Shown: positions 25,988 through 35,508, counted from the first letter of the stretch. The stretch is DNA of 64,000 nt from Flavobacterium sp. SH_e (GCF_025717045.1 NZ_JAOVZN010000006.1:1153540-1217539), one strand, 5' to 3'. Notes: generated from the letters alone by a model not told the origin. Translations and numbers: made by a program.

Positions 25988-25995
25988 TATTTTTG
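25988..25995 (+). promoter_or_regulatory. -7 box candidate for the gld operon
   Basis: TATTTTTG matches TAnnTTTG, about 95 bases before the gldK ATG, giving a leader of roughly 90 bases. No clear -33 TTTG. Confidence 0.4.
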
Positions 25996-26090
25996 AACGG
26001 TAAAATAAATTCGCAAGTAGTATTGTTTTTTAGATAAATAATAAATACGTTTACGGACTTTTAATAATGAATAGATAATCCCAAATTTAT

Positions 26091-27485
26091 ATGAAGAAGT
26101 TTATTGCATTTGCAGCAATGTTAACACTAGTAATCGGCTGTGGTAAGTCTGGTGACAAAGGTGAATTAGTCGGTGTTACAGGAGGGAAATGGCATCCTGA
26201 GAAGCCTTATGGAATGACATTAGTTCCGGGTGGATCTTTTATCATGGGTAAATCTGATGCAGATTTAGCTAATGTGGAAGATGCTCCTACTAAAACCGTA
26301 ACTGTTCGTTCATTTTACATGGATGAAACAGAAATCACAAATAGTGAGTATCGCCAATTTGTAGAATGGGTAAAAGATTCTACAATGAGAGTTCGTTTAG
26401 CAATCTTAGCTGACGAGACAGGACAGAAGGCTACTGATGGTAAAGGAAGCAAAGGCGGAAGCATTGCTGATTACGCTTTTAATGATTCTGATCCAGAAAA
26501 AATGACAGCTTATGATAAATATATGTACGATAACTATTATAGTGTTGGTACAAAAGATGATCCATATGCTGGAAGAAAACTAAACAGAAAAGTTAAGTTG
26601 ATTAAAGATACAAAAGCATATCCAGATGAGTATTACGCTGAAGTAATGGATTCTATGTATTTGCCAATTGAAGAATCGTACAATGGTTTAAGAACAATTG
26701 ATGTAAATAAATTGAAATTCCGTTATTCTTGGATGGATATTCAAGCTGCTGCAAAAGCAAAAGTTGGAAAAAGAAGTGACTTCGTAAAAACTGAGCAGGT
26801 AAATGTTTATCCTGATACAGCAGTTTGGATTAAAGATTTCGCTTATTCATATAATGAGCCAATGCACAATGATTATTTTTGGCACAAAGCTTATGGAGAT
26901 TATCCTGTAGTTGGTGTAACTTGGAAACAAGCTAAAGCATTCTGTGCTTGGAGAACTTTAAACAAAAACAGTTATATTAAATCTAAGAAAAAAGGGCGTG
27001 ATCTTGTAAACTCTTTCAGATTGCCAACTGAGGCAGAGTGGGAGTACGCTGCTAGAGGAGGTCTGGAGTCTGCTACTTACCCTTGGGGAGGTCCTTATAC
27101 TAAAAGCGATAGAGGTTGTTTCTTAGCAAACTTTAAACCAAGTAGAGGAGATTATGCTGCTGATGAAGCTTTATATACAGTTGAAGCAAAATCATATGAC
27201 GTAAATGGTTACGGATTATACAACATGGCAGGAAACGTTTCAGAGTGGACAGATTCAGCTTACAATCCAAACGCTTACGAATATGTATCAACAATGAATC
27301 CAAACGTAATTGATGGTAAAAATCAAAGAAAAGTTGTTCGTGGAGGTTCTTGGAAAGACGTTGCTTATTTCCTACAGGTAAGTACTCGTGACCACGAATA
27401 TGCTGATTCAGCTAGAAGCTACATCGGATTCAGAACTGTACAAGATTACATGGGAACGCAAGTTACCGGAAACAGAAAAAAGTAA
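26091..27485 (+). CDS. gldK: Gliding motility / type IX secretion lipoprotein GldK
   Basis: A 464-residue outer-membrane-associated lipoprotein with lipobox VIGC at Cys17. The body is an SUMF1/formylglycine-type domain (LVPGGSFIMGKSDADL, MDETEITNSEYRQFVEW, FRLPTEAEWEYAARGG, NVSEWTDSAYN, RGGSWKD, IGFRTV). GldK (PorK in Porphyromonas) forms the periplasmic ring with GldN. First of five gld genes, spaced 45-190 bases, all on the plus strand. The order K-L-M-N is the conserved T9SS core operon. Confidence 0.98.
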   Translation: MKKFIAFAAMLTLVIGCGKSGDKGELVGVTGGKWHPEKPYGMTLVPGGSFIMGKSDADLANVEDAPTKTVTVRSFYMDETEITNSEYRQFVEWVKDSTMRVRLAILADETGQKATDGKGSKGGSIADYAFNDSDPEKMTAYDKYMYDNYYSVGTKDDPYAGRKLNRKVKLIKDTKAYPDEYYAEVMDSMYLPIEESYNGLRTIDVNKLKFRYSWMDIQAAAKAKVGKRSDFVKTEQVNVYPDTAVWIKDFAYSYNEPMHNDYFWHKAYGDYPVVGVTWKQAKAFCAWRTLNKNSYIKSKKKGRDLVNSFRLPTEAEWEYAARGGLESATYPWGGPYTKSDRGCFLANFKPSRGDYAADEALYTVEAKSYDVNGYGLYNMAGNVSEWTDSAYNPNAYEYVSTMNPNVIDGKNQRKVVRGGSWKDVAYFLQVSTRDHEYADSARSYIGFRTVQDYMGTQVTGNRKK

Positions 27486-27541
27486 TTTATAATTTTATCA
27501 ATATCCAACAAATCTATTTTAAAACCTAAAAAAAAAGTATT

Positions 27542-28189
27542 ATGGCATTATTAAGTAAAAAAGCAATGAATTTCGCTTATGGTATGGGAGCGGCAGTGGT
27601 AATCGTTGGAGCTTTATTCAAAATTACTCACTTTGAGATTGGGCCATTAACAGGAACAGTTATGCTTTCAGTAGGATTATTAACTGAAGCGTTAATTTTT
27701 GCGCTTTCTGCTTTCGAACCAGTTGAAGACGAATTAGATTGGACTTTAGTTTACCCAGAATTAGCTAATGGACAAGCAAGAGAGAAAAAAGCTAAATCTG
27801 AAACTCCAACTGATGCACAAGGATTATTATCTCAAAAACTTGATTCATTATTAAAAGAAGCTAAAATTGACGGTGAATTAATGTCAAGTTTAGGAAACAG
27901 CATCAAAAACTTCGAATCTGCTGCTAAAGGAATTGCTCCAACAGTTGATTCTATCGCTTCTACTAAAAAATATGGTGAAGAATTATCATTGGCTGCTGCT
28001 CAAATGGAATCATTAAACAGTTTATATAAAGTACAGTTAGAAAGCGCTTCTAGAAACGCTGAAGCTAACAAAGAAATTGCTGAAAACGCTTCTAAATTAA
28101 AAGAGCAAATGGCTTCTATGACTGCAAACATCGCTTCTTTAAACAGTGTTTACGGTGGTATGCTTTCTGCAATGAGTAACAAAGGATAA
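27542..28189 (+). CDS. gldL: Gliding motility motor protein GldL
   Basis: A 215-residue inner-membrane protein. Two helices cover residues 10-58 (FAYGMGAAVVIVGALFKI, GTVMLSVGLLTEALIFAL). Glu49 falls in the second helix, the position known from structural work on GldL to be essential for proton flow. The rest is a long cytoplasmic coiled coil. With GldM it forms the proton-driven motor of type IX secretion and gliding. Confidence 0.98.
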   Translation: MALLSKKAMNFAYGMGAAVVIVGALFKITHFEIGPLTGTVMLSVGLLTEALIFALSAFEPVEDELDWTLVYPELANGQAREKKAKSETPTDAQGLLSQKLDSLLKEAKIDGELMSSLGNSIKNFESAAKGIAPTVDSIASTKKYGEELSLAAAQMESLNSLYKVQLESASRNAEANKEIAENASKLKEQMASMTANIASLNSVYGGMLSAMSNKG

Positions 28190-28241
28190 TTAGTTTTTAA
28201 CTAAATATTAAATTTTATTAATAAAGACTAATTAGAAAAAA

Positions 28242-29780
28242 ATGGCAGGAGGAAAATTAACCCCTAGACAGAAGATGATCAACCTGATGTATCTGGTTTT
28301 CATCGCAATGTTAGCAATGAACGTATCAAAAGAAGTTATTTCTGCTTTTGGTTTGATGAATGAAAAGTTCGAAGCTGCAAATACTTCATCAGTAACAACA
28401 AATACTTCTTTGCTTCAATCATTAGATCAGAAAGCTGCTGAAGCAAAAGGAGAATTCGCTATTGCTGCAGTTACTGCTCACAAAGTTGAAACTATTTCTA
28501 AAGAATTTTATGATTATATCGGAAGCTTAAAAGCTCAATCTATCAAAGGTTTCGAAGTTGAAAAAGAAACTGGAAAATTACCTTATGAGGCAATGGATAG
28601 AGGTGATAATATCGACGACTGGTTCACAGGAGACGGTTACACTAAAAAAGGTAACGAAATTATCGCTAAAATCGAAAAATATAAAGCGGACATGAAAGCT
28701 GCTTTAACTGATAAAAAATATGGTCCAATTATCGCAGAGATTGAAAAGAAATTTGATGTTTCTGACGTGAAAAACAAAGAAGGTATAAAAGAAAAATACT
28801 TAGCTTACCACTTTAAAGGGTTCCCTGCAATTGCATCAGCTGCAAAACTTTCAGCTTGGCAAAATGACGTTAAAAAAGCAGAAACAGACGTTTATAACAG
28901 TGCTTTAGGAAAAGCTGCGGTTGCTGCTGCTTCTTATAGCAACTATCAAGCGATTGTTGTTTTAGATAAAAACGCTTATTTTCAAGGTGAAAAAGTTACA
29001 GGTAAAGTTGTTTTAGGTCGTTATGATGAAAACACTACACCTACTTCATTCCAAGGTCCAGGACAAATCGTTAACGGACAAGCTGTTATCTCTTTAACTG
29101 CTGGTGGAGTTGGAGAACAGGATATCAACGGACAATTTACTTTCTTAGAAGATGGTAAAAATATTCCTTTGAAATTCTCTGGAAAATATGTTGTTGTTCC
29201 AAGACCAAACGCTGCTACAATTTCAGCAGACAAAATGAATGTTGTTTATAGAGGTGTTGTTAACCCAATCTCTGTTTCATTCGCTGGTGTTGATGCTAAC
29301 AAAATTGTTGCTAGTGCCCCAGGTTTAGCTTCTGCTGGAAAACCAGGAAAATATAACATGAGCCCAGGTCAAGGTACTGAAACTACAATTTCTGTAACTG
29401 GTACATTGCCAAACGGTGATAAAGTAACTGATAAGAAAACATTTAGAATTAAAGGTATTCCTGGTCCAACAGGAACAATCAGAGGAGAAATGGGAGTTGT
29501 TAAAGGTCCTAAATCTAACTTAGAGATTGCTACTATTGGTGCTAAACTTCTTGATTTTGATTTTGAAGTTGGTTTAGATGTTGTTGGATTCAATATGAAA
29601 ATTGCTGGACAGCCTACAGTTGTTGTTACAGGAAACAAAATGAATGCACAATGTAAACAAGTACTTTCAAGAGCAGGTAAAGGAGACCAAGTTACTATTT
29701 CTGAAATTAAAACTAAACTTGTTGGAGCTGGTAGTTATTTATTGCCAAGAACTGCTCCAGTAATTTACGAAATACAATAA
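28242..29780 (+). CDS. gldM: Gliding motility motor protein GldM
   Basis: A 512-residue protein with one N-terminal membrane helix (MINLMYLVFIAMLAMNVSK). Arg9 (LTPRQKM), known to sit near GldL Glu49, is kept. The large periplasmic part is a chain of beta domains that spans to the GldK-GldN ring; recognisable segments are GDNIDDWFTGDGYTKKGNE and YRGVVNPISVSFAGVD. Rotates with GldL as motor shaft. Confidence 0.98.
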   Translation: MAGGKLTPRQKMINLMYLVFIAMLAMNVSKEVISAFGLMNEKFEAANTSSVTTNTSLLQSLDQKAAEAKGEFAIAAVTAHKVETISKEFYDYIGSLKAQSIKGFEVEKETGKLPYEAMDRGDNIDDWFTGDGYTKKGNEIIAKIEKYKADMKAALTDKKYGPIIAEIEKKFDVSDVKNKEGIKEKYLAYHFKGFPAIASAAKLSAWQNDVKKAETDVYNSALGKAAVAAASYSNYQAIVVLDKNAYFQGEKVTGKVVLGRYDENTTPTSFQGPGQIVNGQAVISLTAGGVGEQDINGQFTFLEDGKNIPLKFSGKYVVVPRPNAATISADKMNVVYRGVVNPISVSFAGVDANKIVASAPGLASAGKPGKYNMSPGQGTETTISVTGTLPNGDKVTDKKTFRIKGIPGPTGTIRGEMGVVKGPKSNLEIATIGAKLLDFDFEVGLDVVGFNMKIAGQPTVVVTGNKMNAQCKQVLSRAGKGDQVTISEIKTKLVGAGSYLLPRTAPVIYEIQ

Positions 29781-29825
29781 TAAAGGTAGTGTAAACTACA
29801 TTCAATATCTTATAACGATACCACG

Positions 29826-30815
29826 ATGAAAGTAAGAAATTTTTTAATAGCTATTATCTCTATTGCTGGAGGATTTGCTTCTAATGCGCAATCTAATTTG
29901 CTGAATGCAAAAACTCCTGCTCAGATCGGACTTAAAACTCCTGCTCAATTAATATCTGATAATGATAAGCCATTGGCTTACGGGTATGTAGATGATAGAG
30001 ATATTTTGATGGGAAAAACTACATGGGAGATCATTGATTTAAATGAAAAGATTAATTTTCCATTATATTTTCCAGTAGATACAGCCAATATTGGACCTAA
30101 TAGACGTTCTTTATATGACGTTCTTACTAAGGCTATTAAAAGTGGAAAAGTAACTGAAGTATATACTGATAGTTATTTCAATACTAAAAAATCTATGAAA
30201 GACATCGAAGGATCATTATCTCGTATTGATACAACAGATGCTGGTAGAGAGTTAATCAACCAATATCCAGACGACTACAAATCACGTGTTGTGAAGAAAA
30301 AAGTAGTTACTGGTAGCGGTAAAAACAAAAAGGTTAATTATGTTGAAGAAACAGTTGGGCCATCAAGAACAGTTCCTGCTGAATATATCTTAAAACAAGA
30401 CCTTACGGCTGCAGATGTTACTCAGTATAAAATTAAAGGATACTGGTATTTTGACAAACGTCAAAGTGAATTGAAATATCGTTTACTGGGAATTTGTCCT
30501 GTAACTCCTGACGTTTATACAATGAATAGTGATGAAAAGGATTATATTGAATTGTTTTGGGTATTCTTCCCAAATTCTAGAGAAGCATTGCATGAAGCAA
30601 AAGCTTTCAATGATAACAACTCAGCTCTTCCAATTTCATTTGATCAGATTTTAAATTCTAGACGTTTTAATGCTGTTGTTTACAAAGAGGAAAACCTTTA
30701 TGGAGATAGAGCAATTAGCGACTATATGAAAGACAACGCTCAAAATCAGTTGTTAGAATCTGAAAGAGTGAAAGAAAAAATTCGCAATTTCGAACAAGAT
30801 ATGTGGAACTACTAA
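29826..30815 (+). CDS. gldN: Gliding motility / type IX secretion protein GldN
   Basis: A 329-residue exported protein with a signal peptide (MKVRNFLIAIISIAGGFASNAQ). The body is the GldN/PorN domain (LAYGYVDDRDILMGKTTWEI, YWYFDKRQSELKYRLLGICP, IELFWVFFPN). Binds GldK in the ring under the outer membrane. Followed by a strong terminator, then by its paralogue gldO. Confidence 0.97.
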   Translation: MKVRNFLIAIISIAGGFASNAQSNLLNAKTPAQIGLKTPAQLISDNDKPLAYGYVDDRDILMGKTTWEIIDLNEKINFPLYFPVDTANIGPNRRSLYDVLTKAIKSGKVTEVYTDSYFNTKKSMKDIEGSLSRIDTTDAGRELINQYPDDYKSRVVKKKVVTGSGKNKKVNYVEETVGPSRTVPAEYILKQDLTAADVTQYKIKGYWYFDKRQSELKYRLLGICPVTPDVYTMNSDEKDYIELFWVFFPNSREALHEAKAFNDNNSALPISFDQILNSRRFNAVVYKEENLYGDRAISDYMKDNAQNQLLESERVKEKIRNFEQDMWNY

Positions 30816-30840
30816 GTTGATACATAACAAAATATTTTAA

Positions 30841-30875
30841 AAACTCTTACTACCTTTGTAGTGAGAGTTTTTTTT
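30841..30875 (+). terminator. Terminator after gldN
   Basis: Stem ACTCTTACTAC / GTAGTGAGAGT (11 bp, one G-U) with loop CTTT and a T-run. Almost the same hairpin follows gldO (32021-32057). The stem-loop contains TACCTTTG, which also fits a -7 box. Confidence 0.88.
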
Positions 30876-31006
30876 ATGTGGATAAAACAGAATTAGATCG
30901 CGGCTTTTGCAAGTATAACTACGGCAAGTAAAATAATTTTATTTATGTAAGAAAAATAAAACAATATTTTTAATAAAATTTCGTTTAATGTCTTGTAAAA
31001 GTTATC

Positions 31007-31999
31007 ATGATGAAAGTAAGAAATTTTTTAGTTGTTATTGTTACTGTTGCTTCAAGCTTTGCTTCTAATGCACAGTCTAATTTACTTAATGCCAAAACTG
31101 CTGACCAAATTGGCATGAAGACACCCGCTCAGATGATATCTGATAATGATAAGCCATTAGCTTATGGTTATGTAGATGATCGCGATATTTTAATGGGAAA
31201 AACAGTTTGGGAAATTATTGACCTGAATGAGAAAATTAATTTTCCATTGTATTTTCCCGTAGACACTGCAAACATTGGTGCGGATAGGCGTTCTCTTTAT
31301 GATGTCTTAACTAAGGGGATAAAAAATGGTAGAATAACTGAAGTGTATGCGGATAGTTATTTTAATACCAAAAAATCTTTGAAAGATATAGAAGGAGCAT
31401 TATCTCGTGTTGATACAACAGATGGTGGTCGAGAACTTATCAATCAATATCCGGACGATTATAGATCGCGCGTCGTTAAAAAGAAAGTAGTTACTGGTAG
31501 TGGTAAAAATAAAAAAGTAAACTACGTTGAAGAAACGGTTGGGCCAAAAAGAACAGTTCCGGCTGAATATATTTTAAAGCAAGATCTTACAGCTGCTGAT
31601 GTAAGTCAGTATAAAATTAAAGGATACTGGTATTTTGATAAGAGACAAAGTGAATTGAAATATCGTTTGCTGGGAATATGCCCTGTAACCCCAGATGTCT
31701 ATACGATGAATAGTGATGAGAAAGATTATATCGAATTATTTTGGGTCTTCTTTCCCAATGCGCGTGAAGTTTTGCACGAGGCAAAAGCTTTCAACGATCA
31801 AAACTCGGCACTTCCTATTTCATTTGACCAGATTTTAAATTCGAGAAGATTTAATGCGATTATTTATAGAGAAGAAAATATGTATGGTGATCGTGACATT
31901 AAAGATTATATGAAAGACAACGCTCAGAATCAGTTGTTAGAATCTGAAAGAGTAAAAGAGAAGATTCGTAATTTTGAAGAAGATATGTGGAATTACTAA
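31007..31999 (+). CDS. gldO: GldN paralogue GldO
   Basis: A 330-residue protein nearly identical to GldN over most of its length, including the same signal-peptide pattern (MKVRNFLVVIVTVASSFASNAQ) and long stretches without change around YWYFDKRQSELKYRLLGICP. Translation may start at either ATG at 31007 or 31010; the second matches GldN. In F. johnsoniae gldN and gldO are partly redundant. Synonymous codon changes are common between the copies, so the duplication is not recent. Separated from gldN by a terminator and 130 bases, so it may have its own promoter, which I could not identify. Confidence 0.95.
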   Translation: MMKVRNFLVVIVTVASSFASNAQSNLLNAKTADQIGMKTPAQMISDNDKPLAYGYVDDRDILMGKTVWEIIDLNEKINFPLYFPVDTANIGADRRSLYDVLTKGIKNGRITEVYADSYFNTKKSLKDIEGALSRVDTTDGGRELINQYPDDYRSRVVKKKVVTGSGKNKKVNYVEETVGPKRTVPAEYILKQDLTAADVSQYKIKGYWYFDKRQSELKYRLLGICPVTPDVYTMNSDEKDYIELFWVFFPNAREVLHEAKAFNDQNSALPISFDQILNSRRFNAIIYREENMYGDRDIKDYMKDNAQNQLLESERVKEKIRNFEEDMWNY

Positions 32000-32020
32000 G
32001 TTCACAAACTATATTATAAG

Positions 32021-32057
32021 AAAAACTCTTGCTACCTTTGTAGTAAGAGTTTTTTTA
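32021..32057 (+). terminator. Terminator after gldO
   Basis: Stem ACTCTTGCTAC / GTAGTAAGAGT with loop CTTT and a run of 8 T. Differs from the gldN terminator only by changes that keep pairing (T-A instead of T-G, G-T instead of A-T). Confidence 0.88.
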
Positions 32058-32077
32058 TTTTATCTATACACTGCACA

Positions 32078-33151
32078 ATGCTTGATTATTTAATCGTCGG
32101 ATCTGGTTTGGCTGGAATTTCTTTCGCTGAAGTTGCCCTTAAGAACAATAAAACTATTTTACTTGTTGATAATAAATCGCAGCATTCTTCTAGAGTTGCT
32201 GGCGGTCTGTATAATCCTGTCATTTTAAAACGCTTTAGTGAAGTTTGGAAAGCACAAGAACAATTGGTTTTAATGAATGATTTTTACAATCAAATTGAGG
32301 ATAAATTGAAAGAGAAAGTCAATTTTAAAATGCCAGTTTTGAGAAAGTTCTTTTCAATTGAAGAACAAAATAACTGGTTTGCAGCTTCTGACAAAATAAA
32401 CTTAGCTCCTTTTTTGTCAACCAAATTAATTACCCAAAAATATAAAAGTATTGATTCTCCTTATGATTACGGAGAAGTCTTGCATACTGGATATGTAAAC
32501 ACTGCTTTGCTTCTTGACACTTATTGGAAATATTTACTTCAGAATGATTTATTGCTTGAAGAATCTTTTGACAGTGCTCTTATTGAATTTTTAGATTCTG
32601 GAATTCAATATAAAAACATTCAAGCACGTCATATCATTTTTGCAGAAGGTTTCGGAATGCATACAAATCCTTTTTTCAATTATCTTCCGCTTGACGGTAC
32701 AAAAGGAGAATTGTTTATAATAAAAGCTCCAGATTTAAATTTGGATGTAATTGTAAATACCAGTGTATTTATTCTGCCTCTTGGCGAAGATTTATTTAAA
32801 GTTGGAGCTACATACAACTGGCACGATAAGACAGATACACCAACAGAAGAGGGAAAGCAGGAACTTTTAGACCGTATAAAAGAAATTATTACATGCGATT
32901 TTGAAATTATTAAGCATTTTGGCGGAGTACGACCTACAGTTTCAGATAGAAGACCTTTACTTGGAACTCACGAAGTTTATAAATCTCTTCATATCTTAAA
33001 TGGATTAGGAACCCGTGGCGTAATGCTTGGTCCAGCAATGGCAAAAGCATTATACGATCATATTGAAAATGATGTTCCGCTAGATCGTGAAGCCGATATT
33101 AAGCGATTCCATAAAAGATACTTGAAAAGTCTTAATTCTCGCCAGCCTTAG
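32078..33151 (+). CDS. FAD-dependent oxidoreductase (DAO family)
   Basis: A 357-residue protein. An N-terminal Rossmann FAD motif YLIVGSGLAGISFA is followed by an acidic residue at LLVDNK. Further DAO-type marks are GGLYNPVILKRFSEVW, FAEGFGMHTNPFF and the C-terminal GGVRPTVSDRRPLLG...LNGLGTRGVMLGP, a flavin-binding segment. Probably oxidises an amino acid or amine; substrate unknown. The 3' end overlaps the convergent DUF983 gene by 20 bases. Confidence 0.9.
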   Translation: MLDYLIVGSGLAGISFAEVALKNNKTILLVDNKSQHSSRVAGGLYNPVILKRFSEVWKAQEQLVLMNDFYNQIEDKLKEKVNFKMPVLRKFFSIEEQNNWFAASDKINLAPFLSTKLITQKYKSIDSPYDYGEVLHTGYVNTALLLDTYWKYLLQNDLLLEESFDSALIEFLDSGIQYKNIQARHIIFAEGFGMHTNPFFNYLPLDGTKGELFIIKAPDLNLDVIVNTSVFILPLGEDLFKVGATYNWHDKTDTPTEEGKQELLDRIKEIITCDFEIIKHFGGVRPTVSDRRPLLGTHEVYKSLHILNGLGTRGVMLGPAMAKALYDHIENDVPLDREADIKRFHKRYLKSLNSRQP

Positions 33152-33515
33152 GATCATAAGAAACAAACATGTTGATGTATAAGTTTCTTGAAAGACGAAG
33201 CACAAAAGGAAATAAAACAACCAAAGTCAAAATAATTGCTATAAAAGCTTGCTCTATTGTTGCTCCAAAAAATACAAAAGAAACGATAAAAGCAGCAATT
33301 CCAACAGCAACATTTAGCCCGTAGCTTACATACATGGCGCCATAAAAAAAGGAAGGTTCAATTTGATATTTGAATCCGCAATGGCTGCAATGATCATTCA
33401 TTTTTAGAACTTTACTCAAATGAAGAGGGTTTTTGTCTTCATACATGCTTTCTTTTTGGCATTTAGGACAACTTCCTGTTAAAATGCTATTTAGTTTCGA
33501 TCCTTTTTTTAACAT
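33132..33515 (-). CDS. DUF983 domain-containing membrane protein
   Basis: About 127 residues from the ATG at 33515. Two zinc-ribbon Cys pairs (GSCPKCQKESM, HCSHCGFKYQIEPSFFYGAM), then two membrane helices (YGLNVAVGIAAFIVSFVFF, FIAIILTLVVLFPFVLRLSR). The family is a common small membrane protein of unknown function. The frame could begin at a TTG at 33533, but that TTG is part of a TACCTTTG -7 box, so the ATG is preferred. Confidence 0.88.
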   Translation of the reverse strand: MLKKGSKLNSILTGSCPKCQKESMYEDKNPLHLSKVLKMNDHCSHCGFKYQIEPSFFYGAMYVSYGLNVAVGIAAFIVSFVFFGATIEQAFIAIILTLVVLFPFVLRLSRNLYINMFVSYDPKAGEN

Positions 33516-33530
33516 TTGCAAAAATTTTAT

Positions 33531-33538
33531 CAAAGGTA
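33531..33538 (-). promoter_or_regulatory. -7 box of the DUF983 gene
   Basis: Minus-strand TACCTTTG, 15 bases before the ATG at 33515. Divergent from the ABC-F gene at 33580. Confidence 0.55.
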
Positions 33539-33579
33539 CATTTTTACACCTTTATTTCTTGTAACAACAGTCACAAATT

Positions 33580-35499
33580 ATGCTTAATATACACAATCTT
33601 TCGGTTTCTTTTGGAGGAACATATTTATTTGAAGAAGTTACTTTTCGTTTAGGTGCAGGAGACCGAGTTGGTCTTGTTGGTAAAAACGGAGCAGGTAAAT
33701 CTACAATGCTAAAAATGCTGGCAGGAGATTTTAAACCAGACTCAGGAGTTATTTCGCAAGAGAAAGATATCAGAATGGGTTTTCTGCGTCAGGATATTGA
33801 TTTTGAACAAGGAAGGACCGTTTTGGAAGAAGCATATGAGGCTTTTACAGAGATTAAAGTTGTAGAGAAAAAGCTGGAAGAAATCAATCATCAATTGGTT
33901 ACTAGAACCGATTATGAAAGTGAAGAATACGGGCAAATCATTGAAGATTTGTCTGATTACACACATCGTTTTGAACTTCTTGGAGGTTACAATTATGTAG
34001 GTGATACTGAGAAAATCCTTTTAGGTCTAGGTTTTAAAAGAGAAGTTTTTAATAATCAAACTGAGACTTTTTCTGGAGGATGGAGAATGCGTATCGAGTT
34101 AGCTAAATTATTATTGCAATCGAACGATGTATTGCTTCTGGATGAGCCTACGAACCACTTAGATATCGAAAGTATCATTTGGTTGGAAAATTTCCTTCGT
34201 AATTATCCTGGAGTTGTCGTGATTGTATCTCACGATAAAATGTTCTTGGATAATGTAACGAATAGAACAATCGAAATTTCGTTAGGTAAAGCCTATGATT
34301 TCAATAAACCCTATTCTCAATATTTAGAACTGCGTCATGAAATTCGCGAAAAGCAATTAGCTACTCAAAAAAATCAGCAGAAAAAGATTGAAGAAACAGA
34401 AAAATTAATCGAGAAATTCCGTGCGAAAGCTTCAAAAGCTTCGATGGCGCAATCGTTGATTAAAAAATTAGATAAAGTAGAAAGAATCGAAGTTGACGAA
34501 GATGACAATTCAGTAATGAATATCTCGTTTCCAGTTTCGAAAGAACCAGGAAAAGTTGTTATTGAAGCTGAACATGTAACGAAAGCTTATGGAGACAAAA
34601 CGATTCTTAAAGATATTAGTTTACTAGTTGAAAGAGGAAGTAAAATTGCTTTTGTTGGACAAAATGGACAAGGAAAATCTACTTTCATTAAAGCTCTTGT
34701 AAACGAATTTGAATACCAAGGAAATATCAAATTAGGACATAATGTACAATTAGGATATTTTGCTCAAAATCAAGCTGAATATTTAGACGGAGAAATTACT
34801 TTGCTTCAAACAATGGAAGATGCGGCAACTGACACAAATCGTATGAAAGTGCGTGATATGTTGGGTTCGTTTTTGTTTCGTGGAGATGATGTGGAGAAAA
34901 AAGTGAAAGTACTTTCTGGAGGTGAACGTAACCGTCTCGCACTTTGTAAATTGTTGTTACAGCCAATTAACGTCTTGCTGATGGATGAGCCTACGAACCA
35001 CTTAGATATTAAATCTAAAAACGTTTTAAAAGCGGCGCTTCAAAAATTCGGTGGAACTTTATTATTAGTTTCTCACGACAGGGATTTTCTTCAAGGAATG
35101 TCAAATATCGTTTACGAATTTAAAGATCAAAAAATTAAAGAATATTTAGGAGACATCAACTTTTTCTTAGAACAGCGCAATTTGGAAAATATGCGTGAGG
35201 TGGAAAAAAAAGATGTTATAAAAAAAGAAGCTCCAAAAGAGAAAGAAGTTAGTAAGGTATCTTATGAAGATCAGAAGAAAACAAAAGCGCTTCAAAACAA
35301 ATTGAGCAAAATTGAAAGTCAGATTCAGCAATTGGAAAAACAAATTCAGCATGACGATAAAATGCTGGAAACGAATTACGACAAGCACATCGAAGATGCC
35401 TCATTTTTTACTGCTTACAACAAAAAGAAACAAGATTTAGAACAATTATTAATTGACTGGGAAGTTGTTTCGGAAGAGATTGAAAGTTTTAATGCTTAA
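33580..35499 (+). CDS. ABC-F family ATPase
   Basis: A 639-residue protein with two ABC domains and no membrane segment. Walker A GKNGAGKST and GQNGQGKST, signatures FSGGWRMRIELA and LSGGERNRLALC, Walker B LLLDEPTNHLD and LLMDEPTNHLD. The linker between the domains (residues 247-310) carries the charged P-site tRNA-interaction-type helix. A coiled coil ends the protein (KALQNKLSKIESQIQQLEKQ). Known for the family: acts on the ribosome (EttA/Uup-like). Substrate specificity not clear. Downstream gap is filled by the nested inverted repeat at 35509-35745. Confidence 0.94.
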   Translation: MLNIHNLSVSFGGTYLFEEVTFRLGAGDRVGLVGKNGAGKSTMLKMLAGDFKPDSGVISQEKDIRMGFLRQDIDFEQGRTVLEEAYEAFTEIKVVEKKLEEINHQLVTRTDYESEEYGQIIEDLSDYTHRFELLGGYNYVGDTEKILLGLGFKREVFNNQTETFSGGWRMRIELAKLLLQSNDVLLLDEPTNHLDIESIIWLENFLRNYPGVVVIVSHDKMFLDNVTNRTIEISLGKAYDFNKPYSQYLELRHEIREKQLATQKNQQKKIEETEKLIEKFRAKASKASMAQSLIKKLDKVERIEVDEDDNSVMNISFPVSKEPGKVVIEAEHVTKAYGDKTILKDISLLVERGSKIAFVGQNGQGKSTFIKALVNEFEYQGNIKLGHNVQLGYFAQNQAEYLDGEITLLQTMEDAATDTNRMKVRDMLGSFLFRGDDVEKKVKVLSGGERNRLALCKLLLQPINVLLMDEPTNHLDIKSKNVLKAALQKFGGTLLLVSHDRDFLQGMSNIVYEFKDQKIKEYLGDINFFLEQRNLENMREVEKKDVIKKEAPKEKEVSKVSYEDQKKTKALQNKLSKIESQIQQLEKQIQHDDKMLETNYDKHIEDASFFTAYNKKKQDLEQLLIDWEVVSEEIESFNA

Positions 35500-35508
35500 G
35501 ATTTTTTT

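Noticed and set aside
30816..31006. Searched for a gldO-specific promoter
   Set aside because: The only TAnnTTTG match is in the terminator hairpin and lacks a -33 box; no call made.
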